Source of the DNA: Paraburkholderia sp. D15
Lineage (GTDB): Bacteria > Pseudomonadota > Gammaproteobacteria > Burkholderiales > Burkholderiaceae
Assembly: GCF_029910215.1 (NCBI RefSeq)
Contig: NZ_CP110396.1
Location: 1,178,001-1,242,000 of the forward strand
Length of the DNA: 64,000 nt
Direction of reading: 5' to 3'
Part shown: positions 1 to 9,544 of the stretch, piece by piece
Layout of the letters: each line of letters opens with the position of its first letter
Position numbering within the stretch: position 1 is the stretch's first letter
Program-made: the position numbers and the translations under genes
The notes under the pieces: model-generated
The model's database searches: none
Told to the model about the DNA's origin: nothing
Seen by the model: only the letters and a program-made list of their open reading frames with translations

Positions 1-186
1 CAGACGCGAGAGCGCTTCGCTGTCGATTACCGCGTCGGGGTGGTGAATGTCGAGAACGACCTCGGTATTTTCCGGGCCATGCGCCTTGCGATGTCCGAAT
101 GGACGCCACACCGCCTGAATGACCACGCCGGCCACGACCAGAAGACCGACTACCAGGATTGCAATCTTTTTGCGCGACATCTTCAT
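1..186 (-). CDS. N-terminally membrane-anchored protein, partial
   Basis: Start of a minus-strand gene cut by the left edge of the window. The visible 62 residues begin MKMSRKKIAILVV and run into one hydrophobic segment (about residues 6-23) followed by a hydrophilic stretch, so the protein is probably inner-membrane anchored with its body in the periplasm. Two in-frame ATG codons lie at 186 and 180; an AGAAGAA purine run sits just upstream of the first. The family cannot be named from this fragment. Confidence 0.6.
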   Translation of the reverse strand, partial: MKMSRKKIAILVVGLLVVAGVVIQAVWRPFGHRKAHGPENTEVVLDIHHPDAVIDSEALSRL

Positions 187-407
187 CTGATTTCTTCTGG
201 TTCGATGCGACGGTGATAACGTGGATGCCCGGCGGATTAAGTCGATGCGGTCAATTGCAGATCAATCGCCGAAGGCAGCGATGATAACCGATATCTTTAA
301 CAGGAAACCAGTCGCGCTTTGTATTTCTTTGCATTTAACAGTCGGCTACGTTTTAGAAGGTTTTCTGGTGGGGAATCGCTGAGGGATTCATTAAAATTTC
401 ATGCGAG

Positions 408-1247
408 TTAAAGCCCCGCCGGATATTGCGGCGTCGTCAGACAGTTATTGAACCAGGCGCTATCCACAAGCGACCACATCTCCGCATCGAGTCGCGGCAT
501 GCCTGAGGCCGGAACCGGAAACCGGTCTTCCCCGTCCGCTTTCGCGGCGCGCACCCAGCCGGCCTTGCTGCTTCCGTCGTTACAGGCGTTCGATTGACTG
601 TCGCAGTAGGCTTGCGCGTGGACGGTGCCGCCATCCACACGACTGACCGTGCTGTACATGTCCGTCTGCCAGCTCGCAAAGTCCTGACTCTGGCTGCAAA
701 CGCGGTCGTGGTTCTGAACGTGCACGGCGCCGAAGCAGGTGTACGACACCGTGGTTCCGCTACGGTCGTTCGGGATGAAAGAACAGTCCGCCGCGAAACC
801 GCTAAACGGACCGCCCGCATATTTGGCGAGCCATTGCCGCTCCCTTTGGGCGATGGCGATCAGGCCTTTGTCCGACTGGTCTTGCAGCAAACGCGTGCGC
901 TCGGCAATCTGCTTGCGGACTTCGCCGGCGCTCAATGAATTGCCCTGCAAATCGCCGTCCAGACCCGTATTGCGAGCGTCAATCCAGCGACGCTGGCTAC
1001 GCACCAGCATCTCGCGGATTTCGGCGTCGGGCGCGGATTTCAATAATTTCGAGTAGGCCGCGTTCATTTGCTCGTCCGCCGATAGCAAAGACTTATTCGC
1101 GCAGATTTTCTTTTCCACGGGTTTGGCGGCTTTGGCGCAGTCGAATGCGAATGCCGGAATCGCGCAACCCAGCCCAACAGCGGAGAGTAGAACGGCCGTG
1201 ACAGTCCGGATCAGGGAAATGCGTGAAAACCTATGCGCGGCATGCAC
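408..1247 (-). CDS. Secreted protein with LprI-like (DUF1311) domain
   Basis: Protein of 279 residues. An N-terminal signal peptide with a hydrophobic core ends near PAFA, followed by the Cys-containing FDCAKAAKP start of an LprI-type domain (about residues 35-115) with the typical KxIC..., LNAAYSKLL-like and QRRWIDARN segments. The family includes periplasmic lysozyme inhibitors, so a protective role against muramidases is possible but not shown. The rest (about 120-279) has six or more Cys and no family I recognise. I chose the GTG at 1247 because a perfect AAGGAGG lies six bases upstream; the longer ATG reading at 1340 would put non-signal sequence before the signal peptide. Confidence 0.75.
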   Translation of the reverse strand: MHAAHRFSRISLIRTVTAVLLSAVGLGCAIPAFAFDCAKAAKPVEKKICANKSLLSADEQMNAAYSKLLKSAPDAEIREMLVRSQRRWIDARNTGLDGDLQGNSLSAGEVRKQIAERTRLLQDQSDKGLIAIAQRERQWLAKYAGGPFSGFAADCSFIPNDRSGTTVSYTCFGAVHVQNHDRVCSQSQDFASWQTDMYSTVSRVDGGTVHAQAYCDSQSNACNDGSSKAGWVRAAKADGEDRFPVPASGMPRLDAEMWSLVDSAWFNNCLTTPQYPAGL

Positions 1248-1624
1248 GAAATACCTCCTTCGTTTTACAAATAGGGGGGGTCGCGGGAACTGCGGGAAAT
1301 ACGAATTCGGATTCTGCCATGAGCGGGCGCTCACGATCATAGCGGCGTTGTGGATATCGTCGTTGGAACAAATCGGGTGATACCTGATAATTCAGATTGA
1401 ATTTACATTGTGCTTGCACCTTCGGTATTCGTCATTGCCACTTCCTTTCGGTTGACTCTGTCGATACGTGAAACCTAGAATCCGCCAGCAACAAAGTCTG
1501 ATGCCTGTTTCCCTGATTTTTTGGCTAGTCGGCAGACACCACACGAGAATAGAGAACTGAAGCGATCCACTTAATCCGGGTGGACCGATTCGGCAGCATG
1601 GATAGTGGACGGGATACATACACG
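1248..1624. other. Intergenic region between divergent genes
   Basis: About 380 bases separating the LprI-like gene and the propeller-like gene. It is more AT-rich than its surroundings and must hold both promoters. It contains a run of seven G near 1273. I see no convincing gene, RNA or terminator. Confidence 0.4.
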
Positions 1625-2758
1625 ATGAAAGCAGGGCTTCAGTTCAAGCAATGGGCACGCGTCGCGATGAGTGCGATGCTGTTTCACGTCGCCATGGCAT
1701 CGGCGCAGACCGTCGACATTCCGCTCGGCACGCCCGAGGGATTTTCCGCCGATGCGGTGACGGCGGTCGGCAATGGCCGCTACTGCATCAGCGGCAACAT
1801 CTATGACGACAGCGGGCCGAGCTGGTCGGGAATGGCCGTGATGGTCGACGCAACGAACCGCCGGGTGTTATGGCGTACGCCGATTCCGTTCACGCGCGGC
1901 TATGCCGGCAATTCGGTGCAGGCGTGCGGCGTCGCGGGTCAATCGGTCTATGTGGTATCGGTGGAGAGCACGCAGAGCAGCGAGTCGCTCAAGCAGAAGC
2001 GTGTGGTGTTGAACCGTCTTTCGGCGGCGGGCAAGCTGGAGAAACAACACACCCTCCACGCCGGGTTCGACGAGTGGTTTTATATGCTCGGCGTCAATTC
2101 ATCGGGTCTCGTCGTAGCGGGTAGCACGAGCGAGAAGTCCGCGCAGGGCGGGCCGTTCGGCAACTACGTCGCGCAGTTCGATGGCGACCTGGTTCAGACC
2201 GGCATCAGGCAGTTGCCGAGTGGCGCGTTCGGTGCCGATTCGTCGGCCGTGTTCGATGGCAGGAATCTGGTGGTGGCGGGTCAGTTCCTGCCGAATCCCG
2301 GCGCGGGGCATGATGGCTATGCGGTGTCGAAGATCGATTTCGACAAAAACCGCTACCTGTGGTCGACTTATACGTCGCCGGGTGTGACGCTGGGGACGAG
2401 TGCGCTGGTTGCGCAGGACGGGAACACGGTCGTGGTGAGTTCAGCGCCCGGCGGCGTGTTGAACGTGACGGTACTCGATCGTTTGGGGAAGATCACGTCG
2501 ACGTTTGCCGCGAAGGCCGCGGAGTTTTGCAAGCTGCAGGCCGCTGCGATGGATGGGCATAAGCTCAGCGTGTTCGGCGATACCTGCAAGAGCAATAGCG
2601 TGACGCAGTTGTTGTCGGTGGATCTGACGTCGCATGCGGTCAGCACAACGCGGGCGTTCAAGACGAACCTGCAAGGCGCGACGATCGATGCGGGCGGCTG
2701 GGTTGGTGTCGCGGTTAGCGAAGAACATGGGGCCGTGTTTCAGCGAGGGGTAGAGTGA
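1625..2758 (+). CDS. Secreted protein of unknown function, beta-propeller-like
   Basis: Protein of 377 residues starting at MKAGLQFKQ; an earlier in-frame ATG at 1580 would only add residues before the signal peptide. Residues 1-27 form a signal peptide ending near ASAQ. The mature part is a chain of short strand-rich segments with repeated patterns such as GRYCISGN, GQSVYVVS, GLVVAGS and GRNLVVAGQ, at roughly 50-residue spacing, as in blade-type beta-propellers. Family not recognised. The gene stands alone; the next gene begins 210 bases on. Confidence 0.6.
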   Translation: MKAGLQFKQWARVAMSAMLFHVAMASAQTVDIPLGTPEGFSADAVTAVGNGRYCISGNIYDDSGPSWSGMAVMVDATNRRVLWRTPIPFTRGYAGNSVQACGVAGQSVYVVSVESTQSSESLKQKRVVLNRLSAAGKLEKQHTLHAGFDEWFYMLGVNSSGLVVAGSTSEKSAQGGPFGNYVAQFDGDLVQTGIRQLPSGAFGADSSAVFDGRNLVVAGQFLPNPGAGHDGYAVSKIDFDKNRYLWSTYTSPGVTLGTSALVAQDGNTVVVSSAPGGVLNVTVLDRLGKITSTFAAKAAEFCKLQAAAMDGHKLSVFGDTCKSNSVTQLLSVDLTSHAVSTTRAFKTNLQGATIDAGGWVGVAVSEEHGAVFQRGVE

Positions 2759-2970
2759 GCTTGCTGGAACCGGAGGAGTTCGACGCCACTCTAGGTTCGC
2801 TCATCTGCTGAGCTTCTGTTCGAGTCAGCGCGGAAACTCAGCATCCGGGTTTTCACGGAGACGACCCACTGTCGATTCACCATCCCCTCACACGTCGTAG
2901 CAATGAAATCCAGTCCATCGAATCGACTGGCCTCCCCATCACCGCATCCACAGCACGGACGGAGACGTGA

Positions 2971-3612
2971 ATGACTAAAGTAAAAGTTGCCGGGTTTGGT
3001 GTCTCGCTCGATGGTTTCTCCGCGGGAACCGAGCAGAGCCTTGAACATCCGCTCGGCGTACGCGGCGAGGAAATCTTCCAGTGGTTTTTCCCAACGCAGA
3101 CTTTTCGCCAGATGATCGGAAAAGAAGGCGGCGAAACCGGCCCTGACGATCAGTTCGCCCAACGCGCGATGGCAGGATTCGGCGCTTTCATCCTCGGCCG
3201 CAACATGTTCGGACCCATCCGTGGAGAATGGCCGGACGATCAGTGGAAAGGCTGGTGGGGCGACAATCCACCGTATCACGCACCGACCTTCGTGCTGACG
3301 CATCATCCGAGACCGTCAATTGAAATGCTCGGCGGAACGACTTTTCATTTTGTATCCGAAGGCATCGAAGTCGCACTGCAAAGGGCGCGCGACGCAGCGG
3401 GCGGAAAGGACATCAAGATCGGCGGCGGCGTCGAGACGGTCAGGCAGTACATTCAGGCGGGCCATGTCGACGAGATTCATCTCGCCGTCGCACCGGTCGC
3501 GCTGGGTCAAGGCGAACCGCTCTTCAGCGGTCTCGATCTCCGGGCGCTCGGATATCGAACGGTCGAGCATGTGCCGACGGAGCGAGCCACACACATTGTT
3601 CTGGCGAAGTAA
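2971..3612 (+). CDS. Dihydrofolate reductase family protein (RibD C-terminal fold)
   Basis: Protein of 213 residues in the RibD C-terminal/DHFR-fold family. Visible features are the strand VAGFGVSLDGFSAG at the start, the GAFILGRNMFG segment near residue 70, the central THHPR segment, and IKIGGGVETVRQYIQAGHVDE, a glycine-rich loop that in this family contacts NADPH. The usual length is about 180-220 residues. Substrate is unknown; members are often annotated as deaminases or reductases without biochemical support. A GGAG lies upstream of the ATG. The gene converges on the EamA gene 35 bases away. Confidence 0.8.
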   Translation: MTKVKVAGFGVSLDGFSAGTEQSLEHPLGVRGEEIFQWFFPTQTFRQMIGKEGGETGPDDQFAQRAMAGFGAFILGRNMFGPIRGEWPDDQWKGWWGDNPPYHAPTFVLTHHPRPSIEMLGGTTFHFVSEGIEVALQRARDAAGGKDIKIGGGVETVRQYIQAGHVDEIHLAVAPVALGQGEPLFSGLDLRALGYRTVEHVPTERATHIVLAK

Positions 3613-3647
3613 CGTCGGCGATCGAAGGGCTTGCTGGTTGACGGTCG

Positions 3648-4520
3648 CTATCCACGGGACTTGCCGATCAGCACCATCGCGATACCGCCAAGAATCGCAG
3701 CAGACGCTACAACGAGGCGCGGCGTGATCGCTTCCGACAGGAACGCCACGCCGCCGCATGCAGCGATAAGCGGTACCGACAACTGCACCGTGGCGGCCCG
3801 CATCGCGGTCAACCTGCTCAGCGCCGCATACCAGATGACGTACCCGATGCCGGACGTCAGCGCACCCGATGCAATCGCGAGCGCAACGCCCGTCTCAGTC
3901 GCATGAGCGCGCCCGCCGGCGATGAAAACCGCGCTCATCAATAAGACGAGCGGCGCCGCTCGCACGAAGTTTCCCGCCGTCGATGCGAGCGGGTCGGCCA
4001 CTTTACGGCCACGCAGCGAGTACACGCCCCAAGCAACGCCCGCGACCGCCATCAAGGCCGCGCCGACAAGCGGCGGCGCCGCGATACCCGGCAACACCAG
4101 ATAAACCAGCCCCGCGATGGCCAGGGCAAGACCGAGCCACGCGATACCGCCGAACTGCTCGCCGGAGCGCAGGCCCACGCTGAGCATCGTCAACTGAACT
4201 GCGCCGAACAGAATCAGCGCACCTGTCCCCGCGGACAGAGTGAGATACGCGAAGGAGAAAAACGCGACGTAGACGAACAGCATGACAGCAGCGAACCAGT
4301 CGGCACGGTTGGGTACATGCGATCGCGACTTGAACCGCACGATGACGGCAAGCATGATCGCCCCCGAAATCAATCGGATGCCGGCGAAGCTGACCGGATC
4401 GATTTCGCCTCGCAGTAGAGCGAGCCGGCATAACAGGGAATTCGCCGCGAACGCGAGCATCGCTGCGGCAGTGAGCACAATCGTTCGCAAGAAAGCTGGG
4501 CCGTCGCGTGTATCACGCAT
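3648..4520 (-). CDS. EamA/DMT-family transporter
   Basis: Inner-membrane protein of 290 residues with about ten hydrophobic segments, arranged as two EamA halves: residues about 10-140 with a SNSLLCRLAL-type entry, and about 150-285 with an ALTSGIGYVIWYAAL segment. The drug/metabolite transporter superfamily exports small metabolites or amino acids; the substrate cannot be told. The start overlaps the stop of the upstream DUF2182 gene (ATGCGTGA), so the gene is very probably translated from the same mRNA as the DUF1326 and DUF2182 genes. Confidence 0.85.
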   Translation of the reverse strand: MRDTRDGPAFLRTIVLTAAAMLAFAANSLLCRLALLRGEIDPVSFAGIRLISGAIMLAVIVRFKSRSHVPNRADWFAAVMLFVYVAFFSFAYLTLSAGTGALILFGAVQLTMLSVGLRSGEQFGGIAWLGLALAIAGLVYLVLPGIAAPPLVGAALMAVAGVAWGVYSLRGRKVADPLASTAGNFVRAAPLVLLMSAVFIAGGRAHATETGVALAIASGALTSGIGYVIWYAALSRLTAMRAATVQLSVPLIAACGGVAFLSEAITPRLVVASAAILGGIAMVLIGKSRG

Positions 4521-5328
4521 GGGTCAGCACCAGGACGAAGGCCCATGACAACAGCGCCACGCCTATGGGCGTACTTAACCGCCGGCCCCAGGTAACGTTC
4601 TTTTCGATCGCCATCGCGGCAGCAAGCAGAAGCATCCAGCCGAGGCTGCCGGTGCCGAGCGCGAACATCAACAGCATCAACGCCCAGCAGCAACCGACGC
4701 AGAACAGACCGTGCCGCGCGCCAAGCGCATAGGCGTTCCAGGCCTGCGCGTGTCCTCGCCAGCGTTCGATGACGAAACTCGTGGGCGTGCGGCACTTTTC
4801 GAGGCATCGGTACTTGAGCTTGCTGAACTGAAACGCGCCCGCCAGCGCAATGACGGCGACGCCGACGAGCCAGCCGCGCCAGGCCAGCGCGGGTACGTTG
4901 GCGACCACCGAGAGCACCGCGCTATGAAGCACGTGCGCCACTATTCCGAAGGCGCCCCACACCGTCATGTAGCCCAGGCCGAGTAGCGTCAGCAGGCAGG
5001 CATGATCAGGACGTCCGGCCGTCAACCGGTCGAAGGCACTGAATAGCGGCAACGTGGTGGGCAGCATCATCGCGGTTGTCATCAATATCCACGCGACCGC
5101 GTAGAGCACCACGGGCACCACCACGCTGCCCGCGGGAACGACACGACACAGGAATGCCGCCGGTCCCGACGCGGTCCAGTCGGCGTGCTCGATGTAGCGT
5201 CCATACGGACTGCGTGCCCACGCCCACAACACCAGCCAGGCCAGCGCGATCAACGCGACCAGAATCGGCAGGAACACGTGAGCATGGCGCGAAGCGCGGG
5301 CCGGCGAAGGGCCGGCCATCGGGTTCAT
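4513..5328 (-). CDS. DUF2182 family membrane protein
   Basis: Protein of 271 residues with about seven membrane segments and the DUF2182 hallmarks: WILMTTAMMLPTTLPLF, the segment WRGHAQAWNAYALGARHG, and a C-terminal half with FCVGCCWALMLLMF, a Cys pair and Met-rich helices that suggest metal handling. The start at 5328 overlaps the stop of the DUF1326 gene by ATGA, which fixes it. DUF1326 and DUF2182 genes are found together in many proteobacteria. Function is not established; a role in metal (copper-like) homeostasis is an inference from the Met and Cys content. Confidence 0.85.
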   Translation of the reverse strand: MNPMAGPSPARASRHAHVFLPILVALIALAWLVLWAWARSPYGRYIEHADWTASGPAAFLCRVVPAGSVVVPVVLYAVAWILMTTAMMLPTTLPLFSAFDRLTAGRPDHACLLTLLGLGYMTVWGAFGIVAHVLHSAVLSVVANVPALAWRGWLVGVAVIALAGAFQFSKLKYRCLEKCRTPTSFVIERWRGHAQAWNAYALGARHGLFCVGCCWALMLLMFALGTGSLGWMLLLAAAMAIEKNVTWGRRLSTPIGVALLSWAFVLVLTHA

Positions 5329-5927
5329 GCGTCGAACACGAAAGTGCTCTGTAGAGCGTTCTGATTTTTGATGTGGAGGTCGATGCCGAGCGCCGGGTTC
5401 TTCGATCGATAAGTCGGGGCCTTGCCGACGAACACCGGTGCACCCGGCACGGTCGAAAACACGGTGTCGGACAGCGTCGTCTGGCCACCGGTCGCGCCAA
5501 GATAAGGTTCGAGCTCGGCATAATAATCCGCGCCGATTTCGAGCTCGCCCTTGCCCGCGACCACGGTGAAGCGGATCGGCGCCCGCTCCACGGATACGAC
5601 CTGACCGATGAGCTTGGCGAGATCGGCAACCGGGCCGCCGGCCTGCCCGGTGTAGACCTTGAGGAGCGCGTCTTCCTGCGCTTTCGAGGCCTGGTCGCTG
5701 ATGAAGATCGCGGCGGTCCAGTTGCCTTGTAGGATATTGCCGGGTACGTGGGCGACAGCGGCGATGGTGTTGCCGGCGACATCGACGCCGTCCACCGTGC
5801 CCTTGTCGATGTGCCATGCGACGATGGTGTCGCAGGTTCCGTTGTCAGGGTCCTCGCCAATCCAGCAAGGACACAGCACCTTACAGTTGCAAACTTCGAG
5901 GAGACGACCTTCCAGGTGATAACTCAT
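5325..5927 (-). CDS. DUF1326 domain-containing protein
   Basis: Soluble protein of 200 residues. It begins MSYHLEGRLLEVCNCK; the motif CNCKVLCPCWIGED near residues 12-25 gives four closely spaced Cys, probably a metal or redox site. The core GxxGGPxxDLAKLIG region near residue 95 is also typical of the family. GGAGG precedes the chosen ATG; the ORF extends 20 residues further upstream but has no ribosome site there. First gene of the operon with DUF2182 and EamA. Confidence 0.85.
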   Translation of the reverse strand: MSYHLEGRLLEVCNCKVLCPCWIGEDPDNGTCDTIVAWHIDKGTVDGVDVAGNTIAAVAHVPGNILQGNWTAAIFISDQASKAQEDALLKVYTGQAGGPVADLAKLIGQVVSVERAPIRFTVVAGKGELEIGADYYAELEPYLGATGGQTTLSDTVFSTVPGAPVFVGKAPTYRSKNPALGIDLHIKNQNALQSTFVFDA

Positions 5928-6847
5928 ACGAACCTCCATTGAAGGTACGTGAACACCCACACTTGCGGCCGCGAGGCGCGGCTGCAAGGACTATCAATTT
6001 TCCCGCTGCCGGTTGTAGCGAGTCAAGGTTGCCGATGCTCACGCAGTTCAATAACGATTGGGCTTGGCGGTTTTGGAAAGTCATGGCGTGGTTCGGCGGG
6101 GTGATGAATGCAGCGTTCAAGACATTCGACGGCGTGGGTTGAACTGCTGAATTAGTCAATCAATTTTTCTGCAAGATCTCACGAATTAGTTTTTAGCAGC
6201 AGAAGCGGGTTTGGCGGTAAGTACTGGACGACGGCGAACGGCCGATTGCGTTGGACGCCAGCACCTCACTCTGCCTGATGGACTTCGCGTCCACTTTTGA
6301 GTCCCGTTTATCGACACGCCCAAAGACCACATGGCATTCCTGCAGATGATTAGGCTCACGGCCGAAGAAGAGCACGCGTTAAAACGTTGGGACACACGCC
6401 GATTGCCAGATGGGTACTGCCCTACATGCCTTGGGCCATCAATCCCAGCCACACGTCGCCGCAGTGGCCCGATCTCACACAACGCCTGATAAATCACGCA
6501 CTCATTTTGAGAGTGCCTGCACTGATTGCCAGTTGAGCGCTGGCTAGCCGATAGACACAGACGTGGACAGGCTGCTTCGATGGATGGCGAAAAACCATTT
6601 CGCATTATTCTCAACCGAGAGTTGTTCAATTCAGTGACGCCGAGAATTTTGTGATAACGCATAACAGCGGTAGGGACGCGTGAAAGAACTTTCGAAAGTC
6701 GCAATGTATGCAACCGGCATACTTACGTTTATAAAATCTATGTCACTTAAAGTTAGCCTCATTAAACAGCTGTCCGATTTATTCGAAGTTTCGTAGAATC
6801 GGCGCCGTGTATGTAACTGTCCGACTGGTTAACATTTAAGAGGCCGT
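5928..6847. other. Lower-GC intergenic region upstream of vgrG
   Basis: About 920 bases with no convincing long gene. It is clearly more AT-rich than the flanks, most of all in the last 200 bases before vgrG. Two small plus-strand ORFs are visible: one of 35 codons around 6034-6141, rich in Trp and Phe, and one of 52 codons at 6331-6489 with a CPTC motif. Neither has a good ribosome site. The stretch may hold decayed mobile DNA; I cannot name the source. Confidence 0.4.
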
Positions 6848-9544
6848 ATGGGAACGCAGGACCTGATCGGGGTAATGACTGGCAGACTCGTCCAGAGTGA
6901 TCGGCTGCTGAAGCTGGATACGCAGTTAGGCAGAAACATCCTGGTGCCTCAACGCCTCGTTGGTACATCGCGAATCGGCCGTCACTACGAATTTACTGCC
7001 GACGTAATTTCCACGTCCGGCGACCTCGAACTCAAGACGCTGATTGCCCAGCCCGTCACCCTCTGGATCCAGCAGGCCGACAAGTCCTACCTGCCTCACC
7101 ACGGATATGTGCACACCGCACGTCGCCTCGGATCCGACAGCGGTTTAACCAGTTATCAGATAGCCTTCGCTTCGTGGATGCACTTCCTGCGTTTTCGCAA
7201 GGACGCGCGAATCTGGCAGGACAAGTCAGCCGATGAAATTCTGACTGACGTATTCAACATGCACCCGCAGGCGCAAGGCGCATTCCGTTTTGCATTGAGC
7301 AAGGCGCTACCCTCGCGTTCGTTCTGCATGCAATACGAGGAAGACTGGAATTTTGTCCATCGCCTGATGGAAAGCGAAGGACTGTTCGGCTACTTCGAGC
7401 AGGCGAGCGACGGCAAGTCCCATACGCTCGTCGTCACCGACAGTCTCGATGCTTTCCAGCCCCTGTCGCCGCAAAGCGTTCAGTTCTATCGTGCCGGCAC
7501 GAATAGCGAAGCCGACGCGCTGGTCCAGTGGTCGGGCACGCGAACACTGCAAAGCACTACGCTCACGACCCGTACGTTCGACTACAAGGCACCCGCACCG
7601 GTCGCATTTCCCAAGGGCACAAACATCCCCACCGTGCCTACACAGGGGAATCTGCCCCAGCAGGCCGAGGTATATGAATACACCGGCGCCTACACCTATG
7701 GCGGACAGGATCGGGGCGATCAACTGTCCAAAGTCCGGATGGAGGAATGGGAGTCGCGCGCCAAGCGTTTCTCTGCTTCGGGCGGTTTACGAGGTGCCGA
7801 CGCTGGGCGCTGGTTTGAACTCGACGATCATCCCGAGCACGCGACGGACAGCGCCCAGAACCGGCAGTTTGCGATCATCGAAGCCACGTGGTTCATTGAA
7901 AACAACCTGCCGGTTTCCACCATGTCGGCCGATTTCCCGCATAGCTTGCGCGGCGACATCGGGAAAATCCTGGCGAGTCGCGCGTCCAGCAATGGGCTCA
8001 AGATCAAACACGCGGACGGCAGCGAAGGCTTCTTCCTCGTCGAGATCGAGGCGCAACGTAAGGCCGTACCCTTTCGCAGCCCGTTCGAGCATCACAAGCC
8101 GGAGATGCATCTGCAGTCGGCGATTGTCGTTGGGCCCAAAAACGTCGAGGTTTATACCGATCCGCTGAACCGTATCAAGGTGCGCTTCCACTGGGACCGG
8201 CTCAATAACGGTGACGAAAAAGCATCTTGCTGGGTGCGCGTCGCGATGTCCGATACCGGCGGCGGGTACGGCAGTGTGCATGTGCCCAGAGTCGGAGAAG
8301 AAGTTCTGATCAGTTGGGTAGGCGGCGATTGCGACAGACCCGTCGTAACCGGGCGCATCTACAACGGCAATACGCAACCGCACTGGCATTCCAACGGACT
8401 GCTATCGGGCTACAAGTCAAAGGAATATCAGGGCGGCGGCTACAACCAGTTGGTGATGGACGACTCGACTGGTCAGAATCGCGTTCATCTCTATTCGACA
8501 AATACGAATGCGCATCTGCACCTGGGCTATCTGATCGACCAGAGTGGCAATACACGGGGCGGCTACCTGGGCAGCGGTTTCGATCTGAAATCGGATGCCT
8601 ACGGCGCGGTGCGGGCGGGTCAAGGTCTGTACGTCACGACTTATCCGGCAGGCGCTCAGCCGCTGAACGTACAGCAATCCACGTCGCAGCTCGTCAATTC
8701 GGAGAGCGTGCTGGAAACGATGTCGGATGCCAGTACAACCCATCAGGCGGAAAGTCTCAAGGACGGGCACGACTCGCTGAAGGCATTCACGGATGCCACG
8801 CAGAACAACGTATCAGGCTCGTCATCGGGCGGCAACACCGCGGGCGGTGGGACTGGAAGCGCCAATGCTTTCAGGGAGCCGGTCATGCTGTTCGGCAGTC
8901 CGTCGGGCATCGCACTGTCTACACAGAAATCCGTTCACGTCGCCAGCGATGAACACATCAATCTCGTGAGTGGGCAGAGCACGCATATCGCAACGGGTAA
9001 GTCGCTGATTGCGAGCGTCGTGGAAAAGCTGAGCCTTTTCGTGCAGAACGCTGGGATGAAACTGTTTGCGGCAAAGGGAAAAATCGAAATACAGGCACAC
9101 TCGGACAACATCGAGGTGATCGCTCAGAAAACCATGACGATGTTGTCGGCAACCGAGAAAATCGACGTAGCGGCAAAGCAAGAAATTCTTCTGACGTCGG
9201 GTGGCGCATATATCCGTCTTAAGGACGGCAATATCGAGATTCATGCACCTGGCGCGATCGATGTGAAAGGCAGCCAACATAGCTTCAATGGGCCGGCAAA
9301 TATGAGTTATGCCTTGCCGGTCCTCCCCATTTCTTCCGATGAGGAAATTGTTGAACAAAGCTTCGTTCTGTTAGAGAACGGAACCACGCCGGTACAAGGG
9401 TATCACTACGATTTATATGCCGATGATGATCTGCATACGAAAAAAGGCCAATATTCCTCCGGCGAGACAGTGAGTGTTTCAGGGCAACCCTCTTTGAAAC
9501 TGATTACATGGATTGCGGGAGATTCAGCAAGGAAAAGCATATGA
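6848..9544 (+). CDS. vgrG: Type VI secretion spike protein VgrG with C-terminal extension
   Basis: Protein of 898 residues (TssI), forming the trimeric spike of the T6SS and carrying effectors. Residues about 15-430 are the gp27-like base, with the family motif FCMQYEEDWNFVHRLMESEG near 160-180. Residues about 437-515 are the gp5-like OB fold, with RVRFHW-type, VRVA and RVGEEVLISW...GDCDRPVV signatures. Residues about 670-820 are a DUF2345 beta-helix with repeating short strands. Residues about 830-898 form a compact extra domain with GYHYDLYADDD and YSSGETVSVSG, resembling the transthyretin-like effector-docking domain of some VgrGs. The stop overlaps the next gene by ATGA. No T6SS core genes are in the window, so this is an orphan vgrG island. 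Confidence 0.93.
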   Translation: MGTQDLIGVMTGRLVQSDRLLKLDTQLGRNILVPQRLVGTSRIGRHYEFTADVISTSGDLELKTLIAQPVTLWIQQADKSYLPHHGYVHTARRLGSDSGLTSYQIAFASWMHFLRFRKDARIWQDKSADEILTDVFNMHPQAQGAFRFALSKALPSRSFCMQYEEDWNFVHRLMESEGLFGYFEQASDGKSHTLVVTDSLDAFQPLSPQSVQFYRAGTNSEADALVQWSGTRTLQSTTLTTRTFDYKAPAPVAFPKGTNIPTVPTQGNLPQQAEVYEYTGAYTYGGQDRGDQLSKVRMEEWESRAKRFSASGGLRGADAGRWFELDDHPEHATDSAQNRQFAIIEATWFIENNLPVSTMSADFPHSLRGDIGKILASRASSNGLKIKHADGSEGFFLVEIEAQRKAVPFRSPFEHHKPEMHLQSAIVVGPKNVEVYTDPLNRIKVRFHWDRLNNGDEKASCWVRVAMSDTGGGYGSVHVPRVGEEVLISWVGGDCDRPVVTGRIYNGNTQPHWHSNGLLSGYKSKEYQGGGYNQLVMDDSTGQNRVHLYSTNTNAHLHLGYLIDQSGNTRGGYLGSGFDLKSDAYGAVRAGQGLYVTTYPAGAQPLNVQQSTSQLVNSESVLETMSDASTTHQAESLKDGHDSLKAFTDATQNNVSGSSSGGNTAGGGTGSANAFREPVMLFGSPSGIALSTQKSVHVASDEHINLVSGQSTHIATGKSLIASVVEKLSLFVQNAGMKLFAAKGKIEIQAHSDNIEVIAQKTMTMLSATEKIDVAAKQEILLTSGGAYIRLKDGNIEIHAPGAIDVKGSQHSFNGPANMSYALPVLPISSDEEIVEQSFVLLENGTTPVQGYHYDLYADDDLHTKKGQYSSGETVSVSGQPSLKLITWIAGDSARKSI

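Noticed and set aside
6186..6713. A 175-codon minus-strand frame upstream of vgrG
   Set aside because: No ribosome site, no family pattern, and codon use unlike neighbouring genes.
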